64,000 bases of DNA from CAYZQH01 sp050300015. GTDB lineage: Bacteria > Pseudomonadota > Gammaproteobacteria > Pseudomonadales > Cellvibrionaceae. Below, one piece after another: positions 62,302 to 64,000 of this stretch. The notes below the pieces were generated by a model. That model made no database searches, was not told where the DNA came from, and was given only the letters and a program-made list of their open reading frames with translations. The translations under genes and the position numbers were made by a program. The stretch is taken from NCBI GenBank assembly GCA_050300015.1, contig JBNKWZ010000015.1:62001-126000 (forward strand), written 5' to 3'. Positions within the stretch are counted from its first letter, which is position 1. Every line of letters starts with the position of its first letter.

Positions 62302-62359
62302 GAGATCTACTACGCAACTGTGTGTTGCACAGTTCACGGAGTGCCTCCGTGTAGATCTC
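62302..62359. repeat. 58-base palindromic element that folds as a three-way junction
   Basis: The outer arms gagatctac (62302-62310) and gtagatctc (62351-62359) pair exactly. Between them are two more hairpins: AACTGTG (62316-62322) with CACAGTT (62328-62334), and CACGGAG (62335-62341) with CTCCGTG (62345-62351, sharing one base with the outer stem). It lies 52 bases before the kinase start. It could be a leader RNA structure or a small mobile or REP-like element. Confidence 0.7.
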
Positions 62360-62410
62360 TTCAATTAAGACGCAAAGGGATACAATGAGCAAAATTCATA
62401 CAGGTGCACC

Positions 62411-63892
62411 ATGCGTATTAAGTTGATTCACAAACTGCTCGCTCTAAACGTGGGTATTATTTTAGTATTGACGCTATCTCTGGTAATACTGAGCTATCAC
62501 TTTAGTGGTGGCATGTTCAGTAGTGCGTTAAACGGAATTGATCGAGAAGTCATGGAGCAGCTCTCCAAAAAACTGGAGCAACATTACAATCAGAAGGGTT
62601 CTTGGGAAGTACTTGTATCAAACCAGGCAAACTGGAAGCGCCTTGTCAATCATACATTTTTTGATGTTTTTTTTGACTTAATGAAAGACACTGGCCACCC
62701 CATTCCACCACCCAACCCTGGCCTACCCTCGCCCGATGAAGACTTTATGGCAGCGGGCCCCGGCAAAACTGGCCCTGAGTTTGGCTCATTTCTACAACGT
62801 TGTACGCTACTAGATGCCGAGAAAAAGGTTTTAATTCCCTCCGAAATTAACGTGCCAGAGACCTCACTTGAACGCATACGCGTCAATGGCAGTACCGTGG
62901 GCTATCTTCAAGTCGGTAAAATTGAAGTTGATTTTTTACCCTTAGCACAATACTTTTTTAACCAACAAATGAAGATTATATATTGGTCCATGATCCTTGG
63001 CGGCGCTGTCGCTGCAGTGTTGAGTTTTTTCCTTTCTCGACATTTAACCTCACCCATTCAGCAATTGATCAAAGGGGCGAGAAAAATTGCCAAACGAGAG
63101 TTTGATAATGTCATATTGATCTCGTCAAATGACGAACTCGAGGAGCTCGCCGAAAGCTTTAATAGCGTGGCACGAGAGTTAGCGGCATATCGCTCAAGAC
63201 AGCGCGAATGGTTGACACACATATCTCATGAACTAAAGGCGCCATTAACTGTACTGGTCGGCGAAATCTATGCTGTGTGTGACAACCTGAGTTCTTGTAA
63301 CGAACAAACGATTACTCTATTACAAGAAGAAGTCGATCATGTAAAGCGGCTGGCAGACGACCTCTTCGAAATGAGCAAGATGGACGAAATCGGCCTCAAA
63401 TTCAGATTAGAAGAAACAGACCTCCAAGAGGTGCTAGACAGTCAGTTGCGACACTATCACAACCGATTTTCGAAGTTGCAATTTCAAATATCCGTAGAGC
63501 ATATAGGAAAACCATTACTGGTCATGGGCGATGCGGACAGACTGGCCCAGGTTATTAGCAATATATTTGAAAACTGTATTCGGTACTCACAGAAGCCTGG
63601 ACAGATCACTATTCGCTTCGAACTAGAAGAGGAATCGATTGCGCTTTCGGTGGAAGACTCTGGACCAGGCGTGGCAGAAGAAACACTTCCTAAATTGTTC
63701 GACCGTTACTATTGTCATGATAAAATTCATCCTAGCAATCCGCGTGGAGCCGGGCTAGGGCTCGCCATCTGCAAAGAGATTATTGAGGCACACAATGGTA
63801 GCATTGTCGCCAAATGCGCAGACAACAGCGGCCTTATCATACGAATAACACTGCCTATTTATCGCATATTAGAGACTACCAACGGTGAATAA
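62411..63892 (+). CDS. Sensor histidine kinase, BaeS-like
   Basis: 493 residues. Two spans (about 8-30 and 188-210) enclose a periplasmic domain of about 155 residues that includes a proline-rich stretch (HPIPPPNPGLPSPDED). HAMP linker about 211-262, His273 in THISHELKAPLTVL, and ATPase motifs NIFENCIRYS, DSGPGVAEE and RGAGLGLAI. BaeS-type kinases respond to envelope stress. The regulator gene begins inside its last codons. Confidence 0.87.
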   Translation: MRIKLIHKLLALNVGIILVLTLSLVILSYHFSGGMFSSALNGIDREVMEQLSKKLEQHYNQKGSWEVLVSNQANWKRLVNHTFFDVFFDLMKDTGHPIPPPNPGLPSPDEDFMAAGPGKTGPEFGSFLQRCTLLDAEKKVLIPSEINVPETSLERIRVNGSTVGYLQVGKIEVDFLPLAQYFFNQQMKIIYWSMILGGAVAAVLSFFLSRHLTSPIQQLIKGARKIAKREFDNVILISSNDELEELAESFNSVARELAAYRSRQREWLTHISHELKAPLTVLVGEIYAVCDNLSSCNEQTITLLQEEVDHVKRLADDLFEMSKMDEIGLKFRLEETDLQEVLDSQLRHYHNRFSKLQFQISVEHIGKPLLVMGDADRLAQVISNIFENCIRYSQKPGQITIRFELEEESIALSVEDSGPGVAEETLPKLFDRYYCHDKIHPSNPRGAGLGLAICKEIIEAHNGSIVAKCADNSGLIIRITLPIYRILETTNGE

Positions 63893-64000
63893 ACAAATAC
63901 TATTGGCGGAAGATGACGCCAACATTGCGAATCTCGTCAAACGCTATGTTGAAGCAAAATCCTTTAAGTTATTAGTGGCGGAAGACGGTGAAAAAGCCTT
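63885..64000 (+). CDS. Response regulator, N-terminal part (cut by window edge)
   Basis: GTG start at 63885 overlaps the kinase stop by eight bases. The 38 visible codons read as a receiver-domain opening (QILLAEDDANIANLVKRYVE), with the acidic pocket EDD. It is the probable partner of the BaeS-like kinase; the output domain lies outside the window. Confidence 0.8.
   Translation, partial: MNKQILLAEDDANIANLVKRYVEAKSFKLLVAEDGEKA

Noticed and set aside
1..64000. CRISPR array, rRNA or phage structural genes
   Set aside because: No regularly spaced direct repeats, rRNA-like sequence or phage head/tail proteins were seen.

Overview
The window looks like chromosomal DNA of a marine, polysaccharide-degrading gammaproteobacterium close to the Cellvibrionaceae (Saccharophagus/Teredinibacter/Cellvibrio type). 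The main reason is the set of secreted lipoproteins and enzymes with long poly-serine linkers (GH43 x2, GH16, a CE1-type esterase and a malectin/cytochrome c protein). DauA, YjdM, EptA and Zur homologues and an Mrp antiporter cluster fit the same assignment. This is inference from protein recognition; no search was run.

Layout. 1-13.3 kb: the 3' tip of one tyrosine recombinase and a complete related copy at 12-13.2 kb flank a mixed segment. It holds a ribbon-helix-helix regulator divergent from a DauA-type SulP transporter, a YjdM zinc-ribbon protein, a minus-strand copper-uptake operon (TonB receptor, small CC-tail protein, TauE/SafE-type membrane protein) with a MITE inserted just upstream of its ribosome binding site, and a GH2/GH27 pair for galactosides. 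13.7-23.3 kb: a probable single operon of ECF sigma factor, FecR-like anti-sigma, TonB receptor with STN domain, EptA-type phosphoethanolamine transferase, Omp85-like barrel and LTA-synthase-like transferase, apparently a surface-signalling and envelope-remodelling module.

23.9-40 kb: a polysaccharide region. It contains a diguanylate cyclase, a membrane-bound AraC regulator, a circularly permuted GH16 glucanase of the Fibrobacter lichenase type with a 60-serine linker and C-terminal anchor, two GH43 lipoproteins, the decayed N-terminus of another Ser-linker lipoprotein, a RegB/RegA redox two-component pair, and a malectin-cytochrome c-DUF1592-type lipoprotein paired with a DUF1552 protein. 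40.7 kb is an HDOD protein.

42.3-46.7 kb: a compact, GC-richer operon of thermostable-hemolysin/GNAT-like protein, ANL acyl-adenylating enzyme, heme-oxygenase-like diiron oxidase, SDR and an exported TPR protein. It looks like an uncharacterised small-molecule or lipid pathway. 47-51 kb: cytochrome b561, SHP-like cytochrome c (DUF1924), diheme cytochrome c, PepSY protein and a two-component pair, in one overlapping operon. 51.1 kb: zur. 52.4-59.8 kb: a minus-strand Mrp-like antiporter operon with three antiporter-type subunits. 61-64 kb: a Ser-linker CE1-type esterase, then a BaeS-like kinase and the start of its response regulator, preceded by a three-way-junction palindrome.
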